Assembly (NCBI GenBank): GCA_011503125.2
Contig: WWBZ02000009.1
Location: 62,001-126,000 of the forward strand
Source of the DNA: Botryosphaeria dothidea
Lineage: Eukaryota > Ascomycota > Dothideomycetes > Botryosphaeriales > Botryosphaeriaceae
DNA: 64,000 nt
Direction of reading: 5' to 3'
Shown: positions 20,803 to 32,547 of the stretch, one piece after another
Numbering within the stretch: the first letter of the stretch is position 1
Layout of the letters: each line of letters opens with the position of its first letter
Notes under the pieces: model-generated
Told to the model about the DNA's origin: nothing
Database searches by the model: none
Seen by the model: the letters and a program-made list of their open reading frames with translations, nothing else
Made by a program: the position numbers and the translations under genes

Positions 20803-22221
20803 GGCTTTCACAGCTTTAGGCGGGGTTAAAGCTGTTGTCAGCTTGGAATGCGAGGATGAGGCGTACGAAAGCGGGACGGTGGTGCATGCCTGCCGAAATC
20901 GCGGGCCGGCGTTTGCGCGGGGCGGCAAGGGAAGCTTCGCCGGCCTATGACCTCACCCGTCCCGCCTCTCAGCAGCTCCCTGGCCGCTGGACGAGGCGCT
21001 GTCTTCTCTCTCCCTTGGACATTCTATCTATTGCTGCGACTTGCCTTCTCTCTCTGCCTCGATGGATATCTCAGCCGCTCTCCTGCATGATGCCTCCCAG
21101 TGCAACCCACTGTGGGCCGCCACGTATCGCTGCTGACCACTATGCTGCGCTCGACTTGTTCCAGATGATTTTCAACGCGTACATAATTCTTGACGCCTCA
21201 GTAATATCTTGTCGGCCCTCACTTACGTGGAAAGACGATCCGACTGCCCGTCGGATGGGGTCTCTCACCGCCCAGAATTTCTTTTCCCTCCAAGCCGGCG
21301 GCACTTGCTCCGAGCAGGAGATCCTTCAGAACCGCCTGCCCAGACGCCCTACCCGCACCCAATAAAATGCACATGAGCAATCCTTCAGCTTCTCTCAAGG
21401 CGGATAACTCTTCTTTTGACGCCAGCGGAGTCTTTCAGCCCGCAGTGCCGCGAGCTTCACGGTCACCTGCCACACATAGATTTTCCACTTCTTCATCTAC
21501 AGTTGTGTGTTCTTTTCACCTTCCTAAACTAAGCGACGTCTGGGCGACGATGGGCCTCTCTGATACCTTGCGGCGCGGTCAAGCAAATGGCGTCAGGCGA
21601 GTCCCCACTGAGCAAGAGTTAGTGCTAAGGCTTAAGCACCTAATCCGAGCATTACCACCGCTACTACTGAAGAATTCCACCGAATGAGCGACAACAATTA
21701 TGTGGATGGCGCTGACTACCTGGCGGCTGTTCCTTCTGAAGAGTAGTTTCTGCGTGTTGCCCACCTCCCTATGTCTCCTTAGTCGCTCCGATGGGATCTC
21801 GGACAATCTCGCCGCCTTGGCAAACCATTGGCAATGCCTCTCTGAGTCGCACCAGGCGAAGAGTTTCGTATTCTGTTGCAAGCGAGCCAAAGCTCTGTTT
21901 CTGGATCGCCCGGGGCGTCTGTAGTCAAGCTTGTCGATTATTTCTTGCAGTATGCGGGAGCGTCATGGAGATTACCTTCTCTCTTGGCGGGGTGTGAACA
22001 CATTATACCACCAATCAACTACCGAAAACGCAAGGAACTGTCCGTCGCTAACTTACTCATACTAGCAGTTTCTGCTTTTTCTGTTCCGCCGTAGCGGTCC
22101 TGTCTTTCCGAGCCGTCCGGAAATGGCAAGGGAAAGCAGGTGATATAAAGGGTTGAGCTGACCAGATCTCCCAGCAAGCTCAGGGCCGTTCGTTCCTTTC
22201 AGTTCCCAGATCTCAGCAGTC
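20803..22221. other. Divergent intergenic region (UBP14 / AA7 oxidase promoters)
   Basis: It holds the UBP14 promoter and that of the secreted oxidase. A 176-codon plus-strand open frame (20835-21365) has no recognisable homology and is judged spurious. Confidence 0.4.
22144..22150 (+). promoter_or_regulatory. TATA box of the AA7-type oxidase gene
   Basis: TATAAAG lies 72 bases upstream of the ATG at 22222, a normal distance for a short fungal leader. The downstream sequence is pyrimidine rich. Confidence 0.55.
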
Positions 22222-23721
22222 ATGGATTCCTCACTATCTTTTAAGCGTATTATCAAGTCACTCATTCTCCTGGCTCCTGCCCTTGTTACTGCTCAGGAAA
22301 GTAAGGCCGCAGAGCTACAATCATGCTTGACTGCTGCCGGAGTTGAGAACATCATTGAGGGTGCCAGCACATGGGCCAACGCGACTGCTTCGTTCCAGAA
22401 GCGCATCACTCCTGACCCCGCTGCTGTCGCTTTTCCCAAAGACCAGGACCAACTCGCCGCTTCCCTAGGTTGTGCCAGGAATGCCTCCGTCAAGGTCTCT
22501 CAGCTTGGCGGCAGCCATTCCTTTGCTGGATATGGTTTCGGCGATCCGGGTAACCTTGTCGTGAGCCTGGCCGCTTTCAACTCTGTCAGCTACGACGAGG
22601 CGAGCCAAGAGCTCACTTTCGGCGGCGGCACCAGGGTTGGTCCTGTTGCCACATACCTGTGGGAGAACTATGGCAGACACTTCCCACATGTGCGCTCCGG
22701 ACATGTTGGACTGGTTGGATCTTCTATTGGCGGTGCTTTTGGCACAACCTCCCGTTTTCTTGGTACGCCTATGGACAACATCGTGGGTGTGGAGTACATG
22801 CTTTACAACGGCACTGTGGTCAGTGGGCGTGAGGGCTCCGACCTACTGTGGGCTGCTCAGGGTGCTGGTTCATCCTACGGCGTCATCCTCTCCATGACTA
22901 CCAAGACATGGCAGCCCATCCACGAGAAAGCAGTCAACTTCACCCTCTCCCTCGGCAACGTCAGCCTGGATGAGGGTGTCAAAGCCACTATAACCATCCA
23001 GGAATACGCTATTAATGATGCCCCGGACGAGCTCGCCTTCCGCTGGCGTCTGACATCTCCCCCCTGGGATGGTACAGGTTACTTCTACGGCAATCCAGCT
23101 GAATTCGACACCATCATCCAGCCCCTTCTCGATCGTCTCCCCGCCAACACCTCCCTCACCAAATCCGAATTCGACTTCTGGACCATGGAGCAGCTTGTCA
23201 CCGGTGGCATCACTTCGCCCAACGGCGGTTCGCTCGGCGGCCGCGCCTTCTACACGCAAGCCCTGACCGTGACGGCCGACGCGCCGCTCACATACGACAC
23301 CGCCTACACGCTCTTCGAGTCGACAACCTACAACTTCTCGCGCACCGACCTGCGCAAGTCCGGCTTCCTCGATCTCTGGGGCGGCGTGTCGCGCGACGTG
23401 TCCGACGCTGACACCAGCTACGCGCACGGCAACAACCTCTGGCTCATCCGCTGGGAGGCCAACGCCGCCGATCCGACGGCCTGGCCCGAGGACGGCGTCC
23501 AGTATCTTAAGAACCAGATGCTTCCCTTCGAGCAGGAACTTCAGGCCGCCGGCATCCCGCTCAGGGGCTTCGTCAACTACCGCGACACGGCCCTGACCGA
23601 GGCCGAGTGGAGTGCGCGCCTGTACGGCGAGGAGAACTTCGCGAGGTTGAAGAAGATCAAGGCCGCGTACGATTCGGAGGGCCTGTTTACGTCGAACGAG
23701 CAGAGCATCCCGCTGCCGTGA
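22222..23721 (+). CDS. Secreted FAD-linked oxidase, AA7/BBE-like (oligosaccharide oxidase family)
   Basis: Intronless, 499 residues. A signal peptide is clear (about 1-24; hydrophobic IIKSLILLAPALVTA followed by QE). The FAD PCMH-type domain follows (about 65-240), with LGGSHSFAGYG, whose His is the expected 8-alpha-histidyl FAD anchor, and ends in a BBE-type C-terminal segment (FVNYRDTAL...LYGEENFARLKKIKAAYD). Many AA7 and berberine-bridge enzymes also tether FAD through a Cys in a GxCxxVGxxG loop; here the loop reads SGHVGLVGSSIGG with no Cys, so a single covalent link is predicted. Several N-x-S/T sites fit secretion. Likely oxidises a sugar C1 or an alcohol with O2, making H2O2; substrate is unknown. 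GC and third-position GC rise in the last 600 bases. Confidence 0.9.
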   Translation: MDSSLSFKRIIKSLILLAPALVTAQESKAAELQSCLTAAGVENIIEGASTWANATASFQKRITPDPAAVAFPKDQDQLAASLGCARNASVKVSQLGGSHSFAGYGFGDPGNLVVSLAAFNSVSYDEASQELTFGGGTRVGPVATYLWENYGRHFPHVRSGHVGLVGSSIGGAFGTTSRFLGTPMDNIVGVEYMLYNGTVVSGREGSDLLWAAQGAGSSYGVILSMTTKTWQPIHEKAVNFTLSLGNVSLDEGVKATITIQEYAINDAPDELAFRWRLTSPPWDGTGYFYGNPAEFDTIIQPLLDRLPANTSLTKSEFDFWTMEQLVTGGITSPNGGSLGGRAFYTQALTVTADAPLTYDTAYTLFESTTYNFSRTDLRKSGFLDLWGGVSRDVSDADTSYAHGNNLWLIRWEANAADPTAWPEDGVQYLKNQMLPFEQELQAAGIPLRGFVNYRDTALTEAEWSARLYGEENFARLKKIKAAYDSEGLFTSNEQSIPLP

Positions 23722-24335
23722 TTGCGGGGACTGATGTAGGGTAGTTGTCTTTCTCGGTGGAATGACGTCCTTTCCATTGTGGATATTTGTCTGTTTGTCA
23801 ATTACATACATAGATCATGAGTCTTCAAATGAGTCAATGTAAAATGTTCGTTGCAGTCCTGGGGAAAAGCAAAATGCCTCATCATGGTGGGGTGACGATA
23901 AAGAAACGACTGCGGGCAAACAAGTGTCACTGACAGTTCAGCATTGGCGAAAGTAGGTGGCCTCGACTCGAAACAAAGCTTCTTCTACTCTGGGCAAACT
24001 CTATTTGTTTCACATCTAATCAAAGAAAGTTAGATCGGCCGTATAGATGGACCGTATGCCCCCTATCGCGCCAGATCGTGTAGGTATCTTCCGGAAGGCA
24101 TTTCCCGCTTGATGGCCAGATGCCAATTACTTGGCAATGACGAAACGCCTCACTAACTTCACGAAGCTCCAGCCCCGACATGCGGCTTGCACGAAGATTG
24201 GCGGATGGACGATGAATAGATTCGTAGGGAAATGGCCCATATGCAGATGTGCTGCCATAAGACGCTCCGCCTCATCCGAACAAAAACCCCGATATTGCCC
24301 ACAAGCAGATACGCCATGCCTTTTTTTTTTTTGCC
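23722..24335. other. Intergenic region between convergent genes
   Basis: It holds the 3' UTRs of the oxidase and POL5. A run of 12 T at about 24321-24332 lies just beyond the POL5 stop. Nothing else was seen. Confidence 0.4.
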
Positions 24336-27300
24336 TCATTGGTTCTTCCTCATCCCGACAGACCAGTTGATCCACTCGTTAAAGAACGACGGATGCAACT
24401 GAGATTTCGGGTCCGCGAACCACTGCTTCTGCGTGCGTGAATACAAGTCCGCAACCCTTCCATAGCTCTCCGTTTTGCCCTCCTCATCCCCAGCAACCAA
24501 CACCTTCGCCACAAACAGACTTGCACGGCTACAGGCGCCGGCGTGCAGTTTCGACGCGTCCTTTGTCACCTCGGTATGGACGTCTTGAAGTAGTGCCCAG
24601 ACACGATCGACCTCCTCGTCTTCCAGCGTAGGCATCCCTTTCTTCGTGGCGTCGAAGTACTGCTTGAGCAAGTTAGTGGCCTTCTCTGCGACTTGCTTCG
24701 CAGTTGTTTGCCGGATGAGCTGAAGTAAGGGCATAATCGCATCGAGAGCCAGGGGACTGGCGTGTTGTTGCTTGACGTAGATAAGGAGAAGGTCGAGCAC
24801 GCGGTTCTTGAAGTTGATCATCGTCGCTTTAGCGTCCTTGTTGTCCTTCTTCTTGCTTTTGTTCGCCGCCTCTTGACGCTGCTTGAAGATCTTGGTGAGG
24901 TGAGGTTCCAGAGCCATCATCTGGTCGTCGTCCATGTCTGCCTCATCATCGTCGTCTGAGTCTTCACCCTCGCCTGTGGGAACGGTGGTGTTAAGCGTCT
25001 CAGCGAGCGCAGCATTGAACCTTTCCAGCTCCTCCTCGTATTCCTCAGCGCTGCAGTCCTCTTCATCTTCCTCCTCGTCCTCTTCATCGCTACCTCCTTC
25101 GACTTCCTCGACATCAGATCCGTCAACCTCGACCATTTCGACGTCAGAATCTTCCTCCTCCTCGTTATCGTCTTCAGGCACGTCCTCTTCATCATCACTG
25201 CCCTGCTGATCGAAGAGGTCTTGCTGGCCCGATATGCTCTCCTTTTTGCTTAAGATATCAATCATTGACTGAAGTCCTTCTGCTGTAAGTTCTGATGCAA
25301 AAATGGAGAAGACCTGCTCAGACAATTTCCTGAACAAAACCGAGGGTTTTGCCGCAAAACTCAGGAGAACTTCAGTGAGGAGCTGAAAGGCATTCTTATC
25401 TGCGTTCTTTCGAAAAGCAGACTCGTAGCACATTGCCAACTCCTCCAGAATGGACACGGCATCGGGATCTCCATTATAAACTTGGATGATGGTCAAAGAA
25501 AAGAGAAGCTTGAATGCACGTAGTGCTGGCTTCTTCTTGTCCTTCGCCTTGGTGAGCTGCTTGATGTTAGTGCCATAGCCGGTGAAGACATGTGGATGAC
25601 ACTTACCTTCTCTGCAATCTCTTCCACTTGTTTGTGTGCTTGCTTTGTGGTCTTTGAGATTGCTTTATCTGCCTGAAAGACGAGTGATAAACTTTTCGAT
25701 GACTTGCTCTTGGAACGAATGGCTGACACCACAATGTAAGGGTACTCCATCTCTATGTCAAGCTTGGAGGACAACAGATGAGCAAGGCAGGAGGTTAATC
25801 TCCCCTGGAACATGGTGCGAGAGGATCCAGAAACAGCCGGTAAGGGCAAATCATCTGGAGAACTAGATGCAGTGGGAGCGAAGTAGGCAAGCTCCGTCAG
25901 GATAATCAGCAATTTGCGCAACCATGAGTCGTCACCGATATGATTTTCCTTATTGCGAGATCTCACGGCGGACACTAGCATGTCTGCCACCGTCCGACGC
26001 TGAATCTCTGCAACCTTTTCGTCTTGTTCCTCGGGACGGTAAATAAGTTGCTTGAAGAGAGGCACAATCTCCTCAAGTGCGACATCGTTCGCATTGCTCA
26101 ATACACTATCCATGGTCTTGGTCTTTGTCATCTGATCGAAGTTCAGCGATCCATGCTGCGTGATCAGGTTCTTGAGAATCGGTGCGGCAGCCTCGGGTTC
26201 TTTCTTCGATCTTCCACGCATGTCATCCAAGGGGGTCTTTGCGGCATTGTGAAGGAACCTTTCAGAGTCATTCCTCTGGTTGATGAGGCACCTCATAAGG
26301 TTTGGACTAAAAGTTGAAGGCAATGCCCATTTGGGAGCATTTCCAAGCATTCTTGAGAAAAGCTGAAATCCTTTGGACTTCTGCTCGGGCGATGAAGACG
26401 CGGAAAACAGGTTATCTAAATTCAGTTAGGGAGACATTTCAGGCGGTAAGATTTGGTCTAGACTCACTGTCTACAATGTCAGCCCAGAAGTTGGAGAACT
26501 TTGACTGATCCTCCCCATGTCTTTGGAGGAAAGTGGAAATGACAATGTCCCAAGCAAAGTTAAGGGTTGTCGTTTGCGAACTTCCCTTCACCTTCTTCCC
26601 AGTTTCATTTGCGCCATCAGAAGTTTTGGCGAAGTTTTCCTTCATGACATTTGCCAACGTCTGTCTTTCCTTTGACGAAAGAGGATCCTGCTTGTGCCAT
26701 AGTCCTTGTGGGCGTTCGTTTTCTGGGAGCTGCAGAAATATAGCCACACCTTCAGGAGTCTTCGCCAAGCCCTCGGAGCAGAGACTGTCTACAATTTGCT
26801 TCAGGAGCTTTTGCTGCCTTTTCCCTTGCGCAATGGCTTTGACGGCCTCACAAAGGATCAGACCGCATTCTTCACGCAACCATGGCTTCTCGCGTGCCAA
26901 CTTGAACAGTTGTTCTAAGACATTCGCCCAGCATTCTTCGGGAGCGTTCGGTTGTACGAGGATCGAGGACTGAATGATGGCTTTGTATCCGAACACGCGA
27001 CCGAGGAGGTGATCTCTCTTCTCCTGCGCTGGAATTAGCTTTGTGAGTCGAGATCGTTCTGCGAGTTGTCTTACCTGGCCGCTAGATTTGCCTTCAGGTG
27101 TCGTCAGCTCAGCCACAAGCTTCACCAGGCCGTGAATGTTGGGTTCCAGGCCGGGAATCTCTTCGCTGGAGGGACTGTAGAGCTGGCGAAGAGTTTCTGT
27201 AAGCGCCACGAAGAATCCAAATCGCGCAGCTTTGCGCCCGCTGTTCAAGCCTCTGATTAGTCGCACAATGACCTTGTTGGCCAGCTCGGCAGCTGGGTTG

Positions 27301-27479
27301 GACGACAGCTTGAGCACGAGCTCCTTCGCAGCGTCCAGGCGAACATCGCGGGCCTCGTCTGCAAGACGGTCGAAGATACGGGCGAGCTCAGCGTCCTGCT
27401 CTGTGTACTGTTTGCGGCGCTTCTGGCCGTTTGCTGGCGCGTCGTGCGCGCCGAAATCGAGATTGCGCTTCCGCGACAT
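24336..27479 (-). CDS. pol5: DNA polymerase V / Myb-binding protein 1A homologue (POL5), nucleolar
   Basis: Exons 26468-27479, 25607-26415 and 24336-25556; 1013 residues. Despite its name, yeast Pol5 is an essential nucleolar protein needed for rDNA transcription and rRNA processing; it belongs to the MYBBP1A family of HEAT-like repeat proteins. Seen here: an N-terminal block (IFDRLADEARDVRLDAAKEL, RLIRGLNSGRKAARFGF) typical of the family, long alpha-helical repeats, a conserved core (LFKQLIYRP... and the FNGDPDAV-like VYNGDPDAVSILEELAMCYES), a highly acidic tract of about 60 residues after residue 700, and a basic stretch KKKDNKDAK. Both introns have good signals; the second has branch ACTAAC and either CAAG or CAG as acceptor (one Gln difference). 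I used CAG|CTC. The promoter lies in the large divergent region shared with CDC25. Confidence 0.9.
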
Positions 27480-30400
27480 GGTGCAAGCTCGGGGAAGGTG
27501 TTAAAGCTCTCGCAGTCCGGGAAATTTCTGGCTGGAAACGACACTGATCCCGGAAGCTGCACGCGACCGACGGCATGCACGAACACCAATGCAATTGTTG
27601 CTTATGCGTGGTGGGCACTTGCGGGCGTACAATTCGACAGTGCAGCAGCTCTGCGGCTGAACATTTTTGTGGTTGCCGCCTCGAAAATTTCCCACCCGCC
27701 GCCGTCGCCGAGCGGGCACGACGGGATCTCCCATCGGTGCTACTTTTTCCGGTCCCGAGCTTCTACCCGGCATCGAGATGACGCCTGACCGGAACCATCC
27801 TAGCTGCTCCCAGGACCCAGGGGGCCGAGCTCTCCTCGTGAAACCGTGAGACCTCTATCTCAACCCACCGGCCGCTGCTCGCGGAAATCGCCTCCCTGCA
27901 CAAAACGTAAACGCGGACGCAAGGAAACGCAGAGCTGAATTAAAAATGACCAGCGTGACAAACCTCGGAACAGGGTCTCACGGGACTAGGCCTCATCGTG
28001 GCTCCTTCAAGCGACGCCGTCCGTAGATCATTATCACCGCTTGACAAGCACGGCCAGCAAAATCTGTTCAAAACTTCCAGAAAAGCCCCATCGAGCGGGG
28101 CACCCCACCACTCACGACTCACGAGAAGGGTTTTCAAAGCCATGTGCGACGGAAGTCCGCGCGTTTCGGGGCGTTTTGTGACAAGCAAAGGGTGTGCGTG
28201 CGGGACGGAGCGTGCGCTTACATATGTGGAGAGGCATAAGGCGCTGTGCACAGGAGTAGAGGACAGACTGGCACTCATGTTACCGAGAAGAGCAAAAAGT
28301 AAACTCAACAATTTCTGCCGTCGCATGATTCCACGGTATACCATCGCACGGCTCCTCTTAGACGTGGCGGTGACTGGCAGTGGGTTTTACACGCTGGCCT
28401 CGTGGATATGCCAGCGCTGCTATAGCAGTTTCCGGCAGCCAGGGGGAGCGATTTTCCATGGGAGCGCTGCAAAGGCCAGAGACCCTGCAACGGCAGCTGG
28501 ACTGCGCCGGAATCGCGAGCAGCGGGCGGCGACGATGACGGCGGCGGAGAGGAGCGCGAGCGGCCAAGGCGAAGTTGGGACCCGCGAGCGGAACCGGCCA
28601 GAGCTCGGGAGAGCTTGTCTCGGGTTGTGCTGCGCTGCACGCGTTCACGGGACCCGCGCGCTATTTAGGCAGTTTGTGTACTGTTTACCTTTTGGCGGGC
28701 GCGTCACCCAGCTGCGCCGGCTAGCAGCGGCCGCACGCCATGCTGGCTGGTGTTGCAGCTTGATCCCTGCCGCTTCTCCGACGCAGGCGCGACAGCGGCC
28801 TGTCAGCGCGCAGAGAGATGCATTCGTCTGTTTGTGGGGCCGTTGGGGGGTCAGCCACCACGCAGGTCTCGATCGTTCGCGCAGCTACCGGTCAGCTCGC
28901 CTCAGTTGCGTCCTCCCGGAGCGGCCGGAGGGTGGGTGCGCTGCCCTGGTGCCTTGTGTTTCTGTTGACGACACGAGCTCTTAATTGCCTGGGCCTGCTC
29001 TTTAGCCTGCCTGTGCATCGTGAGGCTGTCGACGTGGCCGAGGATGACGAGCTGCTATCGTGACGAGCGGACTAGCACTGCCATTTCATCAGGCTACGGC
29101 GAGCTATTGCCATGGCGGCCACGAGGAGATCTCGCAAATCTTATGCAACGGGACCGCGTATGACGTCCCTCACAAACTATGCGCTCGATCCAGTGGTGTG
29201 CATGCGATCCCCGGCACAAGGCTGAGGAGCCATTCGTATCGTCACTGCCGCCATCAAACCGGCTTGTGCAAGGACTTCTCGAAAGGCTGCTGTTCGCATT
29301 GACCGTTCTTCAGCCAGCGCGCGTGAGCAAATCGGCAAATCTGGCCGACTTTGGAGCAGGCCATTTCCCGGTCGATCCAATAGGCCATTAAGAGCCGTTT
29401 CGCTCGCGCTGGGCTCGCCCTAGCAACACCCAGCAGGATTCAGCCAGCCGTGGCTTACATCACCGGGGAGTGCCTTGTTTTGAGTGCGGGCAGCTTGGCT
29501 CAGCTCCCATATGACGACAAATCAGCGGGCGAGGGCGTCGGAGAGCGCGTCCGGCCGGCCGCAGTGGGCAGAGCAACGCGCACCGGATCGGTGATGGGGC
29601 CAGGCTCGGAGGTCTCATCTCTGATCAGTCGCCATGTCGCGGCGCAGGAATGCGGGGACGACTGCCGGTGTTACAGGCGGCGCATGGGACGGCTGCTTCG
29701 TGCTCTGCTGCCCGCAGTGTGCAGCGCAGCCCATCGCGCGATAGGCAGATGGGGCGGACGGACGAGTTGTGCGCAGCGGAGAGCGCTGGGCCGCTGCTGC
29801 ACCGCGCAGGAGCTTGAGTAGGGCCGGCAGTGCAGCGTGCGGCCAGGGCGCCTCTGCCCGGGCAACGTCTGTGTACAAGTGAGCGACGCGTCTTGGCAAG
29901 CCGCAACAGCTCTTTGTTCCGCGCTGCGTCGCCGCCTGCAAGGAGCTCTGACACGCGATGTAAGAGCCTCCACGCCGAAACTGGGCCCGTGATGCGCCAG
30001 TGAACAAACAATGCTGTGGGTGCGCGACGCTTGGGGCGTAAATAGCGTGATCGGCATGCGAGGCAACCCGGGCGGGCAGGCGTGCGGGCGGCGCTCAAGG
30101 TTGTTAACCGCCGTCGGTGCGGGTGTGCCAGTGCCAGGGCATAATTCCAGTGTTCGTGAGCGCTGCTGCTCGCAAGCGACCATTAGCCCCCGCAGCAACA
30201 TCTCCCTGGTAACGCCTGAGCTGCACAGCTGCGGCTTCAACCTCCTCTTCAACCTCTCGTGCCCCGACTCTTCCTCTCTCCATCCGCGACTGCCCTTCTC
30301 CGACCCCAGAAGGCATCTCTCCCAGCAGCCGCAGCGTCGACATAGCTGCACGGTGCCGGCCTCCACCCATCCCCATCCCCATCACCATCCTACCCGCCGC

Positions 30401-30680
30401 CCCGTCAGCTTCCATGCTCGGCCGTCCGTCAGCTTGCCCGCCCACCGCCCACCGCCCGCATCTACTAGTCTTCGATATCTCCAGCGGGCCATTTTAGAGC
30501 TTCAATTGCTTTATTCGTCTCTGCATGCTGTCCGATCGTCGACTGCTGTCTGCCCCGTCCGCCGCCGAACCATCGATCCGCACATTGCCCCGTTCGCAGC
30601 ACCGTTAAGACGGCCCGAGAACCTTCGAGCCGCACATACATCTCAATTGGTACACTGAAGCACCTGAAGGGTTTGCCATC
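27480..30680. other. 3.2-kb divergent intergenic region between POL5 and CDC25
   Basis: Promoters of both genes lie here. It is GC-rich and contains chance open frames on both strands, the largest 328 codons at 27998-28984, of low-complexity Arg/Ala/Ser/Cys composition. A CCATCCCCATCCCCATCACC repeat sits near 30370. The size suggests a long regulated 5' leader for the cell-cycle gene CDC25, which is inference. Confidence 0.4.
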
Positions 30681-32547
30681 ATGGAATCATCACCGCTCGC
30701 TGTGATGCAGCCGCCGCCCTCGCCAGGCACCTGGGGATACAGACGCGACCTTGCGTCGACACGGCCTCGGTTCAACCTTGGAGGGAACGGCTTCAATTTC
30801 AAGGATCTGAGCATGAAGAAGGGCAACTCGGACTACTTCGCATCCAAGGCTGCAAGGGGCTCGTCACCGACCGTCAGCCTTGCTGCCGACCTGGCCCAGA
30901 ATTTCACCATTGACCAGAGGTGTGTAGCCGTCGGTCATATCATCGTCAATGCGTCCCATCTGGCTAATTAACACCTGCAGTCCCCAATTGCCGACGCCCC
31001 GTCGGTCGCTGTTCACAACGAACATCTTCCAAAGGGCAGAGAACAAGGGTAAGCTGCTCTGTTCTTTGCGGGTCTGACGTTCCATTGCTTAACTGTGCTC
31101 GACTAGAAGGTGCCACCACGCCCGACATCTGGCGGGAAGGAGGAGTCACCACTCCGCCGATCCCCTCGTCTTCCCCAGGCTACGGTAATGACGGCATGGA
31201 CATCTCGCCTCTCCCGCACAAGGCCCCTTGCGGCTTCATCACTCGCGTCACCGTGCAGTCACCCACGCCCGAGCCGGCAGAAAATGGCATGGACCTCTCA
31301 TGCTCGCCTCCGCCTAACCCTCTGTTGGAGAGCCCGATGCCCCCGCCTGAGTAATTCTGCCCTTGCGTAGCACGTCGCTGCACCCCGCTAACCTGTACGC
31401 AGCCGGAAGAAGCCCACGTTCCCCCTTCGTCCGAGTCTGTCGCGGGCCAAGGCCTATTCCTCCAACACAGTTGTTATGCAGTCCAAGGAAAACGCAGTAC
31501 CATTCCAATTCAGTACCAGTAACAGCTCGGATACAGACCTCAACTCCTGCTTCAAGGCTTCGCCGGTGCAGGATCGGAGGCTCCACTTCCATCTTCAGGG
31601 TGGTCCGCGCTCCCGCCATGCTAACGTCTCTAACATGTTCAATCGCTGCAATGGCTCTCCTGTGCCTGGCGTCAGAAAACCTGGGCCAGCTTCCCGTCCC
31701 CGAAAACAATTCCGACGGTCGATGAGCATGTTTGAGAACCCTGGCGATGTCATGAACACTGAAAGTGAACATGTTTCTAGTGGGCTGACAGCCATCATGG
31801 ACATTGACGAGAGCCCGCGGTTAAGCCTGCCGGTGCTGGCAAACAGCGGCGAGCCGACCGCCTTGCCGCGGATCGATTGCAAAACGCTGTCAGATGTGCT
31901 TGATGGACAATACAGTCACATCTTCGATGAGACCATGATCATTGACTGTCGCTTCGAGTATGAGTATGAGGGCGGCCACATTGATGGTGCGGTGAACCAC
32001 TGTGAGCGTGAAGCGCTTGCAGACAAACTGTTCGACCCCTACACTGATTACTCTTCGCACAAGAAGACTTTGCTCGTCTTTCACTGCGAGTATTCCGAGC
32101 TGCGTGCCCCCCGAATGTAAGAAGCTCATATCCTTGCCAGCTGTTTCGACCCGCTTAACTGACGTCATGTGCAGGGCTGAATTCATTCGGAGCCGCGATC
32201 GTGCTGTCAATGAAGATAACTACCCTAGACTAACTTACCCCGAGGTGTATGTTTTGCACGGAGGGTACTCCTCCTTTTATGAATCGTACAAATCGCGCTG
32301 TTTCCCCCAGAACTACCTGCGGATGGAATCAGAAGAACATGAGCGAGCCTGCGAAGCAGGTTTACATAAGCTTAAACAACGTGTCAAGCTGGGCCGCGCT
32401 CAGACCTTTGCGTTTGGCGAGGGTTGCGACATGGAAGACAGCCCCACCGCCCCCAGCAGATCGCGATCAACAGGAAACGCATTGGAATCGATGCATGATC
32501 CTAATATGGAGCCCCGTGTGCGGACACACAGAATGGCTTCCTACTAA
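30681..32547 (+). CDS. nimT: M-phase inducer phosphatase (CDC25/nimT)
   Basis: Exons 30681-30919, 30981-31048, 31107-31350, 31403-32116 and 32175-32547; 545 residues. It activates Cdk1-cyclin B by removing inhibitory phosphates at entry into mitosis. The first 330 residues are a Ser/Pro-rich regulatory region with many SP/TP sites (SPTVS, PTPRRS, SSPGYG, SPTPEP), likely CDK, MAPK and checkpoint-kinase targets. The rhodanese-like catalytic domain (about 350-490) starts RIDCKTLSDVLDGQYSH, with CX5R loop VFHCEYSELRAPRM (Cys412 nucleophile) and LTYPEVYVLHGGYSSFY. The HCEYSxxRAP form is characteristic of filamentous-fungal NimT. The last intron falls within the loop (CGAAT|GGCTGA), two bases into Met421, and splicing restores RMAEFIRSRDRAVN. 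All exon phases agree. Confidence 0.93.

Noticed and set aside
27998..28984. 328-codon open frame upstream of CDC25.
   Set aside because: Composition is Arg/Ala/Cys/Ser biased with no recognisable motif; the region is GC-rich promoter DNA. It was not called as a gene.
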